Shown in pieces: positions 28,566 through 39,077 of a stretch of 54,616 bases of DNA. The number at the start of each line of letters is the position of its first letter. Position 1 is the first letter of the stretch. The notes beneath the pieces are model-generated. The model saw nothing but the letters and a program-made list of their open reading frames with translations, was not told where the DNA came from and did not search any database. The DNA is from Gordonia sp. UBA7599. GTDB taxonomy: Bacteria > Actinomycetota > Actinomycetes > Mycobacteriales > Mycobacteriaceae. Position numbers and translations under genes: made by a program. Where the stretch lies: contig DLKD01000114.1 in NCBI GenBank assembly GCA_002477755.1, positions 1-54,616 on the forward strand, given 5' to 3'.

Positions 28566-30140
28566 ATGCACTTGCACGGCGCGCGCGCGGGCACCGCTGC
28601 CCGGTTCCTGCTCCTCCCTCTGGCGACCCTGCTGGTCGCCGGATGTGCCGTCGGCCCCAACACCGGGCCCGCCGTGGTGCGCGAGGGCGGTTCGCCCGGG
28701 ATACCGACCACGTCCGCGAAGAAGGCCGGGTTCCCCGTCCTGTCCGGGGTCCGCGCCGATCTCCCGTGGCAGGCGTGCCCACCGGCGATGGTCGCCCAGT
28801 ACGGCATTCGCCCGGGCGCACAGGTACGTGTCGAGTGCGCGACGATGGTCAACCGCGCCGACCCGAACGTCGGCGGCGGCGAGGCGGTGACCGTCCCACT
28901 CGTGCGGGTGCGCCTGGCTGCCACCCCGACCGATGCGGTACCGGTCGTGGCCGTCACCGGTACCGACCTGCCCGCCGGGCAACTCGCGCTGGCACTGGCC
29001 GACGGGCCGGGCGGACAGGCCCTGCTGGCCAAACACCCCGTCGTGGCGGTCGAGCAGCGCGGCGTCGTGGACATCGACTGCATGACCCGCGCCGACCGCA
29101 CCGCGATCGCCGACAACGGCATGTCCGGGCCCGGCACCTCCGCCCGCGCCCGGGTGAACCGACTGGCCGCCGCCGCGCGCAGCGCCTCCGACTCCTGCAC
29201 CGACACCCTCGACGAGAACGTGCTGGCATTCACCTATGCCCTCGCGGCAACCGACGTCGAGGCGTTGCGCCGCAAGTGGGACGTCGACCGGATCGCATTG
29301 CTGGGCATCGGCACCGGGGCCCAGGTGGCACTGTCGTATGCCGCGCAGTACTCCGACCGGGTCGGGCGGCTCATGCTCGACACGCCGACGCCGTTCACCG
29401 GCTCGGCCAAGGACCGCGCGACGATCCGTGTGCGCGGTGTGGAAGACGCGTTGGCCGTCTTCACCCGGCGCTGCGCCACCAACCCGGCGTGTCGCGGGCC
29501 GGTGGATGATCCGGGCTACGTCCTGCGGTCGGTGCTGGGCAAGGCCCGCGCCGGATCCTTGACCGGGCTCTCCGACGCCGGTGTCGTCGACGCGGTGACG
29601 ACCACCGTGGGGCTGGCCACCAGCCCAGACGAACTCGCTGCCCTCGTCGGCGCGCTGGCCGCCGCCGATCGCGGCAACACCGACGATCTCGCGTCGATCG
29701 TGCGGCGCACCGCGGCGTTGCAGACGCCCGACGGCATCCTCGTCAGCCGCTGCAACAACGTCACCGGTACGGTCGGGCTCAACGAGATTGAGACGCTGAC
29801 GGGCGATTGGACGAAGCAGTACCCGATGGTCGGGCAGACAATGGCGATCGGCCTGGCCCGCTGCACCGGCTGGGGCACCACCTCGCCCGCGGCCGCCCCC
29901 GCCGGATTCATCGTGCCGCCCCTGGTCTTCGGGGCCAGTGCCGATCCGGTCAACGGTAGTGACCCGACCGTCCTGAACCGCCTGTTCACCGATGCGCGCA
30001 CCCAGCCCGCGACGGTCACGTGGGACGGCGTCGGGTACTCGGTGGTGGCGCACAGCGACTGCGCCGCTGGCATCCTCGCCGACTTCATCGCCGCGCGAGC
30101 CGCGGGCACGACTCGCACCCACGCCTGCCCGGCCGGTTAG
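28566..30140 (+). CDS. Exported alpha/beta-hydrolase-fold lipoprotein lacking the serine nucleophile
   Basis: The 524-residue protein begins with a signal peptide ending in the lipobox LLVAGC, so it is probably lipidated. It has the layout of the mycobacterial secreted protease group (SlpE/Hip1-like with a TAP-type C terminus): an N-terminal half, a cap with paired cysteines (CATNPAC), and a C-terminal VFGASADPVNG Asp loop and VVAHSDC His. At the nucleophile elbow the usual GxSxG is instead LGIGTGAQ, so the expected serine is glycine. Either another residue acts or it is a binding protein. The locus matches Rv2672, annotated as a possible protease. Confidence 0.82.
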   Translation: MHLHGARAGTAARFLLLPLATLLVAGCAVGPNTGPAVVREGGSPGIPTTSAKKAGFPVLSGVRADLPWQACPPAMVAQYGIRPGAQVRVECATMVNRADPNVGGGEAVTVPLVRVRLAATPTDAVPVVAVTGTDLPAGQLALALADGPGGQALLAKHPVVAVEQRGVVDIDCMTRADRTAIADNGMSGPGTSARARVNRLAAAARSASDSCTDTLDENVLAFTYALAATDVEALRRKWDVDRIALLGIGTGAQVALSYAAQYSDRVGRLMLDTPTPFTGSAKDRATIRVRGVEDALAVFTRRCATNPACRGPVDDPGYVLRSVLGKARAGSLTGLSDAGVVDAVTTTVGLATSPDELAALVGALAAADRGNTDDLASIVRRTAALQTPDGILVSRCNNVTGTVGLNEIETLTGDWTKQYPMVGQTMAIGLARCTGWGTTSPAAAPAGFIVPPLVFGASADPVNGSDPTVLNRLFTDARTQPATVTWDGVGYSVVAHSDCAAGILADFIAARAAGTTRTHACPAG

Positions 30141-30155
30141 GGCGCCGACCTGTAG

Positions 30156-30161
30156 TACGGT
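30156..30161 (+). promoter_or_regulatory. Candidate -10 (TACGGT) for aftC, leaderless
   Basis: TACGGT ends 6 nt before GTG 30168, giving a transcript that begins at or next to the start codon. Confidence 0.4.
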
Positions 30162-30167
30162 TCGGTC

Positions 30168-31439
30168 GTGACGATTTCAGACCGTTACCTGTTCCCGGCC
30201 GTGCCGACCGAGAAGATCATCCGCTCCATCATGTGGCCCGTCAGCGTCATGATGATCTTCCACAAGAGCGTGGTCCTCGGTATCAACGGCCACGACACCA
30301 CCGACGACTTCAAACCCGTCTACGAGGCCGCACTACGGTTCCTCAACGGTCAGTCGGTCTACGGCGAGAGCTACCTGACGGTCGAGCCGCACTACCTGTA
30401 TCCACCGTCGGGAACGCTGTTGATGGCGCCGATCGCCTACATCGACCCGGAGCGCTCGCGGTGGATTTTCATCGCCCTGTCGGTGATCGCGCTGGTCGCA
30501 TCGGCGTACGTCCTCACGCGGCTGTTCGGCTACCGGGCTTCGTCCTGGGTCTTCCCGACGGTGCTGTTCTTCTTCTTCCTCACCGAATCGGTCGCGAACA
30601 CCCTGATCTTCACGAACTTCAACTCGTTCGTCCTGCTGGGCCTCGTCCTGTTCCTATGGTGCCTGCGCCTGGAGCGACCGTGGATCGCGGGCATCGCCAT
30701 CGGATTGACGATCGCGGTCAAACCAGTACTGCTGCCCGTGCTCCTGCTGGCACTGTTCAAGTCGCGGATGTGGCGCGCGCTGATCCCCGCCATCGGCATC
30801 CCGGCGGTGCTCAACGCGGTGGGCTGGAAGATGATCGTCGATACCGACAACTTCATGGACCACACGTTCCCGTACCTGCGGGAGACGCGTGACTACTACA
30901 ACAGCTCCATTCCGGGCATGGGCTCGTACTACGGTCTGCCCCCCTGGTTGAACATCGCACTTCGGGTGATGTTCGTGGCGATGGCGGCGTTCGGCCTGTG
31001 GTTCCTGTGGCGGTACTACCGCAACACCGACGAGGTGCTGTGGCTGTGCGCATCGTCGGGCATCCTCCTCGGGACGTCGTTCCTGGTCGGCCCCCTCGGC
31101 CAGGGCTACTACTCAATGCTGCTGTTCCCACTGGTCATGACCGTCCTCCGGCCGGGTTCACCGATGCGGAACTGGCCGGCGTGGCTCGGCGTGTACGGCT
31201 GTATGACCTTCGACTCCTACTACACAATCCGACTCAAGGTATGGGAGCACCTGGCGCGCAATTGGGAGGACTTCGGCAAGCACATGGAGCGGCTGACCGT
31301 CACTTTCGGCTGGTCGCTGCTGTTGATCGCGGTGTTCTTCTCGCTGCTGTGGCGCTACCTGGACGTGCGCGAGGCGGAGCGCGAGCCTTCGTCGGCCCCC
31401 GGCCCCGACGCCCCCGTCGCGGCTACGCTGGACGCGTGA
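30168..31439 (+). CDS. aftC: Arabinofuranosyltransferase AftC (GT-C, alpha-1,3 branching)
   Basis: Polytopic GT-C enzyme that adds alpha-1,3-linked arabinofuranose from decaprenyl-phosphoryl-arabinose to cell-wall arabinan and lipoarabinomannan. It has 423 residues and about ten membrane helices. An aspartate-rich first loop (GHDTTDDFKPVYEA, near 41-54) fits the catalytic loop of GT-C enzymes. It is the Rv2673 orthologue by position and content. The GTG start is at 30168. The final codons overlap msrB as GTGA. Confidence 0.88.
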   Translation: MTISDRYLFPAVPTEKIIRSIMWPVSVMMIFHKSVVLGINGHDTTDDFKPVYEAALRFLNGQSVYGESYLTVEPHYLYPPSGTLLMAPIAYIDPERSRWIFIALSVIALVASAYVLTRLFGYRASSWVFPTVLFFFFLTESVANTLIFTNFNSFVLLGLVLFLWCLRLERPWIAGIAIGLTIAVKPVLLPVLLLALFKSRMWRALIPAIGIPAVLNAVGWKMIVDTDNFMDHTFPYLRETRDYYNSSIPGMGSYYGLPPWLNIALRVMFVAMAAFGLWFLWRYYRNTDEVLWLCASSGILLGTSFLVGPLGQGYYSMLLFPLVMTVLRPGSPMRNWPAWLGVYGCMTFDSYYTIRLKVWEHLARNWEDFGKHMERLTVTFGWSLLLIAVFFSLLWRYLDVREAEREPSSAPGPDAPVAATLDA

Positions 31440-31852
31440 GCACCGACCCCACCGATTACACCGCCCTGACCGACGAGGAGTGGGCCGCCCGGCTCACCCC
31501 CACGGAGTTCCGGGTGCTGCGCCGCGCCGGCACCGAACCCGCGTTCTCCGGCGAATACACCGACACGAAGACGACCGGCGTATACCGCTGCCGCGCGTGC
31601 GGCGAAGAGTTGTTCCGCAGCGACGCCAAGTTCGAATCGCACTGCGGCTGGCCGTCGTTCTTCACACCGCTGGCCGGCGACAAAATCATCGAGCGCTCCG
31701 ACACCTCGGCCGGCATGCTCCGCACCGAAGTCCTGTGCGCCAACTGCCACAGCCACTTGGGTCACGTCTTCGCCGGCGAGGGCTACGGCACACCGACCGA
31801 TCTGCGCTACTGCATCAACTCGGTCTGCCTGTCGCTCGAACCCGCAGAATAG
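31436..31852 (+). CDS. msrB: Peptide methionine-(R)-S-oxide reductase MsrB
   Basis: It repairs oxidised methionine (R-sulfoxide). It has 138 residues. Zinc cysteines are C52/C55 (CRAC) and C101/C104 (CANC); the catalytic cysteine is C126 (RYCINS), and C131 nearby could help resolve it. HCGWPSFF and SHLGHVF are family motifs. GTG 31436 overlaps the aftC stop as GTGA, so an oxidative repair enzyme is translated with a cell-wall enzyme, as at Rv2673-Rv2674. Confidence 0.95.
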   Translation: MSTDPTDYTALTDEEWAARLTPTEFRVLRRAGTEPAFSGEYTDTKTTGVYRCRACGEELFRSDAKFESHCGWPSFFTPLAGDKIIERSDTSAGMLRTEVLCANCHSHLGHVFAGEGYGTPTDLRYCINSVCLSLEPAE

Positions 31853-31884
31853 CCGCTAGATAGCGGACGGTCCGACCTGGCCGG

Positions 31885-32580
31885 TTACGGTAGGGCGCGC
31901 ACCAACTCCGCCGGGTCGGTGCGGGGCCCGGTGAAGAACGGGATCTCCACGCGCACGTGACGTCGCGCCTCGGTGGCACGCAGGTCCCGCATGAGGTCGA
32001 CGATCCGGTGCAGTTCTGGCGCCTCGAACGCCAAGACCCACTCGTAGTCGCCGAGCGCGAACGCCGGCACCGTATTGGCCCGGACGTCGGCGTAGCCGCG
32101 CGCGGCCTTGCCGTGATCGGCGAGCATCGTGCGCCGATCCTCGTCGGGCAGCAGGTACCAGTCCAATGACCGCACGAACGGGTAGACGCACACATAGGCG
32201 CCGGGGTCCTCGCCCGCCAGGAACGCCGGAATGTGGCTCTTATTGAACTCAGCCGGCCGATGCAGCGCGGCGGCGCTCCAGAACGGGTCGCACGCGCCTC
32301 CCAGCGCCGTCTCTCGGCGGAACCGCTTGTAGGCGGCCTGCAACTCCTCGATGGTCTCCGCATGCCACCAGATCATGAAGTCGGAGTCACCCCGCATGCC
32401 CGAGACGTCGTAGACGCCGCGCACGACCAACCCGTCACGCGTGATGTCGTCGAGGAACGCCACGAATTCGGCGGCCGCACCGTCACGGTCGGTGGGCAGA
32501 TCCGCCGGCCGCACGGTGAACACCGAGAACATCAGGTAGCGGATCGTGTTGTTCAGTTCGTCATAGTCCAAGCGCGCCAT
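31885..32580 (-). CDS. hemQ: Coproheme decarboxylase HemQ (ChdC)
   Basis: The last step of the coproporphyrin-dependent haem pathway: oxidative decarboxylation of coproheme to haem b. It has 231 residues with the chlorite-dismutase-like fold. The radical-forming tyrosine is Y133 ([11 protein letters not shown]), and the proximal haem ligand is H156 (ADHGKAARG). The ATG at 32580 lies 9 bp after cgoX, forming hemE-cgoX-hemQ. It converges on msrB across a 32-bp gap. Confidence 0.95.
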   Translation of the reverse strand: MARLDYDELNNTIRYLMFSVFTVRPADLPTDRDGAAAEFVAFLDDITRDGLVVRGVYDVSGMRGDSDFMIWWHAETIEELQAAYKRFRRETALGGACDPFWSAAALHRPAEFNKSHIPAFLAGEDPGAYVCVYPFVRSLDWYLLPDEDRRTMLADHGKAARGYADVRANTVPAFALGDYEWVLAFEAPELHRIVDLMRDLRATEARRHVRVEIPFFTGPRTDPAELVRALP

Positions 32581-32589
32581 GACTTCACG

Positions 32590-33966
32590 CTACAACGCCG
32601 CGAGATGGCCCTCGACGGTGGCAGCAGCAGCGCGCGCGGACGCGATACACGCCGGCACCCCCACGCCGCGATAGGCCGAGCCGGCCACGGCCAACCCGGG
32701 AGGTAGACCGGCGAATACGGTGGCGATCCGGGACTCGTGACCGGGCGCGTAGCACGGCAGGCCCTGTGGCCACCTCGCGACGACGGAGTCGACGACCGTG
32801 ACGGATACGCCCGTGCCGCACACCTGACCCATCGCGACTGCCGCGGCCGCGCGCAACTCCTCGTCGGTCGCGACGACCGGCTCGTCCAGGCGTCCGAAGG
32901 ACACGCGCAGCCGAATGGGACTCGCGTCACCGTCGTAGTGCGGCCACTTGCGCGAGCTGAGTGTGAGCGCCTTCGCCGGATTCGCACATGCCTGCCGCGC
33001 CAATTCCCCGCCGGTGGCCGCGAGCACACCGGAGTACTCGGGCATCGGCGTCGCCGGGTCGACCGCCAGGGCCACCACCGCCGACGACGACGTCGCGATC
33101 CCCGCCAGTGCTTCCGCACTGTCGGGGGCTGCCACCCCCAGCAGCCGTGCCGCAACCGGCGCCGGGACGGCGACGACGACGGCGTCGAATGGCTCCCCGT
33201 CGACCTCCCACCCGCGTCCGGCCGGATCCAGCCGCGACACCTCTGCGCTCAAGTGGAGCCGGGCACCGGCCGACTCGACGAGCGCGTCGATGAGCTGGCG
33301 GTAGCCCCCGCGCAACGCGCCGAAGACCGGCGTGGTGGGCGCGCCGGGGGCCGGGAGCAGTGCCGCGATCGCCGCGGTGAGGCTGGGTGCGCCCTCATCG
33401 AGGAGGGCCGCCAGCGCGGGCGTGGCGGCCCGGACACCGGTGTCGGCCGCCAGTGCCGCGTACACGCCGCCGATCATCGGATCAACGCTGCGGGCCACGA
33501 CCGAGGGGCCGAATCGGTCGGCGACCAGCTCGCCCAGCGAGCAGTCCCCACCGGGCGTCCACACCAGCGGGCGCGTCGGTTCGACCGTCATCCTGGTGAT
33601 ATCGGCGTCGTCGGCCAGACCATGCACCGCCTGCGGTAATGCCGGAATCCCCATCCAGGCCGGGGCCGGCAGCGGGTGGAGGCGGTCACCTGCCCACACC
33701 GCCGGCCGGGCCCCCGTGGGCACCACCAGGTCGGCGGACAGGCCTAGTTCGGCGACGAGATCGCGCGCCTCGGGCCGACGCAGCACGAACGCCTCGGCGC
33801 CGACGTCGGTACGGCGGTCGGCCACCGTCGCGTCATGGAGGAGCCCCCCGGCTCGATCCGCCGAATCGAACACCTCGATACCCGCGCCGGGGCCCAGCCC
33901 CCGGCGCAGCGCATGGGCTGCGACCAGGCCGGAGACTCCGGCTCCGATGATCCCAACCCGGGTCAC
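32590..33966 (-). CDS. hemY: Coproporphyrinogen III oxidase (CgoX/HemY type)
   Basis: FAD enzyme that oxidises coproporphyrinogen III to coproporphyrin III in Gram-positive bacteria; long annotated as protoporphyrinogen oxidase. It has 458 residues. The N-terminal dinucleotide fold is [11 protein letters not shown] with E35 binding ribose, followed by DRAGGLLH, and the C-terminal FAD contact is [17 protein letters not shown] 33966 overlaps the hemE stop as GTGA. The presence of HemQ next door supports the CgoX role. Confidence 0.93.
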   Translation of the reverse strand: MTRVGIIGAGVSGLVAAHALRRGLGPGAGIEVFDSADRAGGLLHDATVADRRTDVGAEAFVLRRPEARDLVAELGLSADLVVPTGARPAVWAGDRLHPLPAPAWMGIPALPQAVHGLADDADITRMTVEPTRPLVWTPGGDCSLGELVADRFGPSVVARSVDPMIGGVYAALAADTGVRAATPALAALLDEGAPSLTAAIAALLPAPGAPTTPVFGALRGGYRQLIDALVESAGARLHLSAEVSRLDPAGRGWEVDGEPFDAVVVAVPAPVAARLLGVAAPDSAEALAGIATSSSAVVALAVDPATPMPEYSGVLAATGGELARQACANPAKALTLSSRKWPHYDGDASPIRLRVSFGRLDEPVVATDEELRAAAAVAMGQVCGTGVSVTVVDSVVARWPQGLPCYAPGHESRIATVFAGLPPGLAVAGSAYRGVGVPACIASARAAAATVEGHLAAL

Positions 33967-35000
33967 GCCGAGTGCACCAGGTCGACCACGCGTGTCAGGG
34001 TGTCGGGATTCGTGTCAGGAAGGACGCCGTGGCCGAGGTTGAAGATGTGTCCGCGCGCTCCGGCGACGACGGCCCGATCCGCGTCGGCGACGACCCGCGC
34101 CACATGCTCGGCGATCACCGCGTCGCCGGCGAACAGGACCGTCGGGTCCAGGTTGCCCTGCAGCGCCGGACCCGGTCCGATCCGGCGTTGCGCCTCGTCG
34201 AGCGGCACGCGCCAGTCGACGCCCACCACGTCGGCACCCACCCGTGCCATCGGCGCCAACAGCTCACCCGTTCCGACGCCGAAGTGGATTCGCGGCACGT
34301 CGAAATCGCTGATCTCGGCGAACACTCGAGAACTGTGCGGGGCGACAAAGGTTTCGTAGTCGCGCCGCGACAGCATCCCGGCCCACGAGTCGAACAGCTG
34401 GACCGCCTGGGCACCGGCATCGAGCTGGACGCGCAGGAATGTCACCGTGATGTCGACGAGGCGCCCCATCAGGTCGTGCCACAGCGGCGGATCGCCGTAC
34501 ATCATCGCCTTGGTGTTCGCATAGTGACGACTCGGACCGCCCTCGATCAGATAGGACGCCAGCGTGAACGGTGCACCGGCAAAACCGATCAGAGCGGTCG
34601 GCGTCGGATCGAGCTCGGCGCGCAGCAGGGACACCGCGCGGCCGATGGCGCCAACCGCCTCGGGCACCAGCCGGCCAACAGCCGCGACGTCGGTGGCACT
34701 GCGCACCGGATTGACGATCACCGGCCCGGTACCCGCCACGATGTCCAGGTCAATCCCGGCCGCCTTCAGCGGCACGACGATATCGGAGAACAGGATCGCT
34801 CCGTCGGTGTCGTGCCGGCGTACCGGCTGCATCGTGATCTCGCAGACCATGGCCGGGTCGAAGCAGGACTCGAGCATGCCCCGGTCGGCGCGCAACGCTC
34901 GGTACTCGGGCAGGGAACGCCCGGCCTGGCGCATGAACCACACCGGTCGACGCGTCGGGGTCTGCCCGGCGGCAGCGGCAAGGAGAGGTTTCATGCTCAC
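33963..35000 (-). CDS. hemE: Uroporphyrinogen decarboxylase
   Basis: It converts uroporphyrinogen III to coproporphyrinogen III. It has 345 residues from GTG 35000. Signatures are [43 protein letters not shown] and [14 protein letters not shown]. The start could also be ATG 34994. CACAGT lies 6 nt before GTG 35000, which would fit a leaderless message from that codon. First gene of hemE-cgoX-hemQ. Confidence 0.96.
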   Translation of the reverse strand: MSMKPLLAAAAGQTPTRRPVWFMRQAGRSLPEYRALRADRGMLESCFDPAMVCEITMQPVRRHDTDGAILFSDIVVPLKAAGIDLDIVAGTGPVIVNPVRSATDVAAVGRLVPEAVGAIGRAVSLLRAELDPTPTALIGFAGAPFTLASYLIEGGPSRHYANTKAMMYGDPPLWHDLMGRLVDITVTFLRVQLDAGAQAVQLFDSWAGMLSRRDYETFVAPHSSRVFAEISDFDVPRIHFGVGTGELLAPMARVGADVVGVDWRVPLDEAQRRIGPGPALQGNLDPTVLFAGDAVIAEHVARVVADADRAVVAGARGHIFNLGHGVLPDTNPDTLTRVVDLVHSA

Positions 35001-35087
35001 GCGACCACTGTGCCACAAGGCGCCGGGCACAATCTCCCTCGCTGCGCTCGACCGGCGCGCCTCCCACGGGGGCGGACCGCCGCGACC

Positions 35088-35093
35088 TACGTT
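35088..35093 (+). promoter_or_regulatory. Candidate -10 (TACGTT) for the DUF3000 gene, leaderless
   Basis: TACGTT ends 6 nt before GTG 35100. The same hexamer with similar spacing lies before ceoB. It is in the 99-bp divergent region shared with hemE. Confidence 0.45.
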
Positions 35094-35099
35094 GGAGCG

Positions 35100-35777
35100 G
35101 TGATCCGATCAGGTACCCCCGACGGTGGTGCCGCGACGAGCCGAGCGGGTGAACCCGCCGATTTCACGCTCGCCGTGGAGTCATTGCAGACGGCGAAGGT
35201 GCGGGCCGACATCGAGGTGTCTCCCATCCGCCCGCCGCAACGGCTTGCGCCCTACAGCTACGCCGTGGGTGCAGAAGTCCAGGCCCCCGAGCTGTTGGAC
35301 GGCTCTGGCCGATCCCTCGACGACGTCCCCGCCGACGCTTCCGGTTCGGCGTTCGGCCGCCTCATCCTGCTCTACGACCCCGAGGGTCACGAGGCCTGGA
35401 GTGGCACGATCCGCCTGGTGGCCTATATCCAAGTCGACATGGAAGCCGACTTGGCCACCGACCCGATGCTGCCCGAAGTCGCGTGGAGCTGGCTGACCGA
35501 TGCGCTGGGCGTGCCCGAGGGACAGAATTCCACTCCCCCCAACGCCGACCCGTCCGCACCTGTGCTCACCGCTTTGGGCGGCACCGTCACCTCGACGACT
35601 TCGGTCCGCTACGGCGACATCGCCGGCCCGCCCCGTGCCCACCAACTCGAGTTGCGCGCCTCCTGGACCGCACTCGACCCCGCCCTGGCACCACATCTGG
35701 AAGCCTTCTGCGACGTACTGGCCGCCGCCGCCGGCCTCCCGCCGACCGGGGTCACCCGGCTCAAGTCCACCGACTGA
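35100..35777 (+). CDS. DUF3000 protein
   Basis: The 225-residue cytoplasmic protein of unknown function is widespread in actinobacteria and sits beside hemE (Rv2680 position). It has a conserved core with [17 protein letters not shown] and [17 protein letters not shown], and later [10 protein letters not shown] see no catalytic motif. It lies 17 bp before the RNase D-like gene and probably shares its mRNA. The GTG 35100 start is supported by promoter spacing rather than a ribosome site. Confidence 0.8.
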   Translation: MIRSGTPDGGAATSRAGEPADFTLAVESLQTAKVRADIEVSPIRPPQRLAPYSYAVGAEVQAPELLDGSGRSLDDVPADASGSAFGRLILLYDPEGHEAWSGTIRLVAYIQVDMEADLATDPMLPEVAWSWLTDALGVPEGQNSTPPNADPSAPVLTALGGTVTSTTSVRYGDIAGPPRAHQLELRASWTALDPALAPHLEAFCDVLAAAAGLPPTGVTRLKSTD

Positions 35778-35794
35778 GGCGGCGCATCGCCCCC

Positions 35795-37072
35795 ATGTGC
35801 CCAGCTTCCGATCCCACCGAACCCCCGCCGGACGGGACTGCGCCCGACGCCGATTCGTCTGGGGTCGACGCGCAGCCCGCTCCTGAACCTCTGCTCGCCC
35901 CCGCCGACGGGGTACCCGCCGTGCTGGTGGAACCCGATGGGTTCGCCGAAGCGGCGGCCCGGCTGCGATCAGGCACCGGCCCCATCGCCCTGGACACAGA
36001 GCGGGCGTCGGGTTTCCGGTACTCGCAACGCGCCTATCTGATCCAGATCAGGCGGGCTGGCGCGGGCACTTTCCTCATCGATCCGATCGCTCACCCCGAC
36101 GGGTTGTCGGAGGTCATCGCGGCGCTGAACGGCCCCGAATGGGTGCTGCACGCCGCAGACCAGGACCTCCCCTGCTTACGCGAACTCGGATTCAGCTGCG
36201 CCACCCTCTTCGACACCGAGCTGGCCGGCCGTCTCTTGGGAATGACGCGGGTGAACCTGGCGGCGATGACCGCGCAATTCCTGGGACGCGAGCTGCTCAA
36301 GGGCCACGGCGCCGCCGACTGGTCAAAACGGCCGCTGCCCCACGACTGGCTCAATTACGCCGCGCTCGACGTCGAACTACTCGTCGAGTTGCGCGACGCC
36401 ATGGACGCAGAGCTCCGCGAACACGGCAAGGACGACTGGGCGGCACAAGAGTTCGCCTATGTGCTGGCGCGGCCCCCCGCACCGCCTCGTCCGGACCGGT
36501 GGCGGCGCCTCTCTCACATCCACAGCCTGCGGACACCGGCTGAACTCGCCGCCGCGCGCGAACTGTGGCATGCCCGCGAGGACCTCGCACAGGCCCGCGA
36601 CGTCGCGCCCGGGCGCGTCCTACCCGACGCCGCGATCATCGATGCGGCGCGCGCCAACCCCACCACCGTCGACGAGTTGACCAAACTCAAGATCTTCGGC
36701 GGGCCGCGCCAGCGCCGCCACGCGCGGCGCTGGTTGGCCGCACTGCACCGGGCCCAGGCGCTGCCCACCGGCGAGCTCCCCCCGCGCACCGCACCGACCA
36801 CCGGACTGCCGCCGATCAACCGATGGGACCAACGCAATCCCGAGGCCGCCGCACGAGCGGCGGCCGTGCGCCCCGCGATCGCGCAGATCGCCGAATCGGT
36901 GTCCGTCCCGGCGGAGAACCTGCTGTCCCCGGAGGTGGTGCGTCAACTCTGCTGGCAAGGGGTGGCCGCTACGCCCGACGCCGTCGACGACGCACTGCAG
37001 TCCGGCGCGGCGCGGCGATGGCAACGCGACCTGACCCGCGACGCCATCGCGCAAGCGCTGCGCGAGATCTGA
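35795..37072 (+). CDS. rnd: RNase D-like 3'-5' exonuclease with HRDC domain
   Basis: The 425-residue protein has a Pro/Asp-rich N terminus of about 45 residues, a DEDD exonuclease domain with ALDTERASG (Asp and Glu), HAADQDLPCLRELG (Asp) and the final YAALDVELLVEL (Tyr and Asp), and an HRDC domain later (RPDRWRRLSHIHSL through PRQRRHARRWL). It would trim RNA 3' ends, for example tRNA precursors. ATG 35795. Its stop is 8 bp from the convergent dxs stop. Confidence 0.9.
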   Translation: MCPASDPTEPPPDGTAPDADSSGVDAQPAPEPLLAPADGVPAVLVEPDGFAEAAARLRSGTGPIALDTERASGFRYSQRAYLIQIRRAGAGTFLIDPIAHPDGLSEVIAALNGPEWVLHAADQDLPCLRELGFSCATLFDTELAGRLLGMTRVNLAAMTAQFLGRELLKGHGAADWSKRPLPHDWLNYAALDVELLVELRDAMDAELREHGKDDWAAQEFAYVLARPPAPPRPDRWRRLSHIHSLRTPAELAAARELWHAREDLAQARDVAPGRVLPDAAIIDAARANPTTVDELTKLKIFGGPRQRRHARRWLAALHRAQALPTGELPPRTAPTTGLPPINRWDQRNPEAAARAAAVRPAIAQIAESVSVPAENLLSPEVVRQLCWQGVAATPDAVDDALQSGAARRWQRDLTRDAIAQALREI

Positions 37073-37080
37073 AGCCAGGT

Positions 37081-39021
37081 TCAGCCGGCGTCGTCAGCGG
37101 TAGCGCGTTCAACCGACGAATCCGAGGAGTCGTCGATCCGCTGCGACACCGTCTCGGTGATGGTGCGCGACAACTCCTGGGCCGACAGTCCCAGGTCGGC
37201 GAGGATCTCGCCGCGGGTCGCTGCGGCGATGAACTCCTTGGGAATCCCCCGCTGCATCACCGGGGTGCCGATCCCGGCAGCGGCCAACGCGTCGATGAGT
37301 TCGGCCCCGACGCCGCCATCGACCAGCCCGTCCTCGAGCGTGACGACGAGTCGGTGGTCGGCGGCCATGGCCACGATCGACTCCGGCACCGGCAGCACCC
37401 AGCGCGGATCGACGACGGTCACCTCGATGCCGTGCTTTTCGAGCACACTGGCCGTGTCACAGGCCAGAGCCGCGAAGGCCCCGATCCCGACCACCAGGAC
37501 ATCGCCGACGGGACGCGCCGAACCGGAGTTGGTCCGGCCCAGGATGTCGACACCGTCGGTGGTCCGCTCGACTGCCCGGATGTCCTCGGGCACCGCACCC
37601 TTGGCGAACCGGATGGCCGTCGGGCCGTCGTCGGTGCCCAGCGCCTCGTCGAGCTCCTCGCGCAGCCGTACCGCGTCGCGCGGTGCGGCCACCCGCAGCC
37701 CGGGAACCATCGCCATCAGCGACAGGTCCCACATCCCGTGATGGCTCGGTCCGTCGGGGCCGGTGATCCCCGAGCGGTCCAGGACGAGGGTCACCGGCTG
37801 GCGCAGCAGCGCCACATCCATCAGTAGCTGGTCGAACGCACGATTGAGGAACGTCGAATAGATGGCGACGACGGGGTGCATACCGCCCAGCGCCAGCCCG
37901 GCGGCGGACGTCAACGCATGCTGTTCGGCGATGCCGACATCGTAGAGCCGGTCTGGGAAGCGCTCCCCGAATGCGGCCAGCCCGGTCGGTGCGGCCATGG
38001 CGGCCGTGATGGCCACGACGTCGGTGCGCCGGGTCCCGGCCTCGACGAGGGCCGCGGAGAACACCGACGTCCAATCGGGCGCGGTCACCGATGCGGGTCG
38101 CCCGGTGGCCGGGTCGATCACGCCGATACCGTGCATCTGGTCTTCCTCGTGGTCCTCGGCGGGGCCGTACCCGTTGCCCTTGCGGGTTACCGCGTGCACG
38201 ATTACCGGTCCGCCGAACGCCTTGGCATGGCGCAGTGCGGCCTCCAACGCGGCGGTGTCGTGGCCGTCGACGGGCCCGACGTACTTGAGTCCAAGATCGG
38301 CGAACAGCGCCTGCGGTGCCAGCAGGTCCTTGATGCCGCTCTTCATGCCGTGCATCACGGCATAGGCGGGTTCGCCGACGACGGGCATCTGCTTGATGAG
38401 CTTGCGACCCTCCTCGAGGATCCGCTCGTAACCGGGCTGCAGCCGCAACCCCGCCAGGTGTTGGGCGAGCCCGCCGATCGTCGGGGCGTAGGAGCGGCCG
38501 TTGTCGTTGATCACGATGACCACTGGCCGACGTGCGGCGGCGATGTTGTTGAGCGCCTCCCAGCACATCCCACCGGTCAGGGCGCCGTCACCGACCACCG
38601 CGACGACGGTGCGGTGCTCGCCGCGCAGCTCGAATGCCTTCGACAGCCCGTCGGCGTAGGACAGGGCGGCCGAGGCGTGCGACGACTCGACCCAGTCATG
38701 TGGGCTCTCTGCCCGCTCCTGGTACCCGGTGAGGCCGTCGCGCTGCCGCAGTTCGTCGAAGCCGTCGGCGCGTCCGGTGATGATCTTGTGGACATAGCAC
38801 TGGTGGCCGGTGTCGAAGATCACTGGATCCGAGGGCGAGTCGAAGACGCGGTGGATGGCCAGCGTCAGTTCGACGACACCGAGATTCGGACCGAGATGCC
38901 CACCTGTCGCGGACACCTTGGCGACGAGGAATTGGCGGATCTCGTCGGCCAGCTGGTCCATCTCGTCCCTGGTCAGGCCAGTGAGGTCCTCCGGGGAGTG
39001 GATCGAATCCAACAGACTCAT
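37081..39021 (-). CDS. dxs: 1-Deoxy-D-xylulose-5-phosphate synthase
   Basis: First enzyme of the MEP isoprenoid pathway, using thiamine diphosphate to join pyruvate and glyceraldehyde 3-phosphate. It has 646 residues. The N-terminal [11 protein letters not shown], the ThDP motif [16 protein letters not shown], the catalytic Glu in DVGIAEQHA and the [14 protein letters not shown] segment are all present. The ATG is preceded by AGGAGG. TAGACT 50 nt upstream should be its -10 and overlaps the stop codon of the preceding gene. Confidence 0.97.
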   Translation of the reverse strand: MSLLDSIHSPEDLTGLTRDEMDQLADEIRQFLVAKVSATGGHLGPNLGVVELTLAIHRVFDSPSDPVIFDTGHQCYVHKIITGRADGFDELRQRDGLTGYQERAESPHDWVESSHASAALSYADGLSKAFELRGEHRTVVAVVGDGALTGGMCWEALNNIAAARRPVVIVINDNGRSYAPTIGGLAQHLAGLRLQPGYERILEEGRKLIKQMPVVGEPAYAVMHGMKSGIKDLLAPQALFADLGLKYVGPVDGHDTAALEAALRHAKAFGGPVIVHAVTRKGNGYGPAEDHEEDQMHGIGVIDPATGRPASVTAPDWTSVFSAALVEAGTRRTDVVAITAAMAAPTGLAAFGERFPDRLYDVGIAEQHALTSAAGLALGGMHPVVAIYSTFLNRAFDQLLMDVALLRQPVTLVLDRSGITGPDGPSHHGMWDLSLMAMVPGLRVAAPRDAVRLREELDEALGTDDGPTAIRFAKGAVPEDIRAVERTTDGVDILGRTNSGSARPVGDVLVVGIGAFAALACDTASVLEKHGIEVTVVDPRWVLPVPESIVAMAADHRLVVTLEDGLVDGGVGAELIDALAAAGIGTPVMQRGIPKEFIAAATRGEILADLGLSAQELSRTITETVSQRIDDSSDSSVERATADDAG

Positions 39022-39071
39022 CGACGAGTCCTCCTGTCCAACTCGAGATCGCGGGCCGTGCGAATGGGACC

Positions 39072-39077
39072 AGTCTA
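39072..39077 (-). promoter_or_regulatory. Candidate -10 box (TAGACT) for dxs, overlapping a stop codon
   Basis: The first three bases of TAGACT are the TAG stop of the upstream methyltransferase gene (39077-39075). The leader would be about 40 nt with AGGAGG near its end. Confidence 0.5.

Noticed and set aside
31853-31866. Palindrome CCGCTA-GA-TAGCGG between msrB and hemQ as a terminator
   Set aside because: Only a 4-bp stem can form with a realistic loop; too weak to call.
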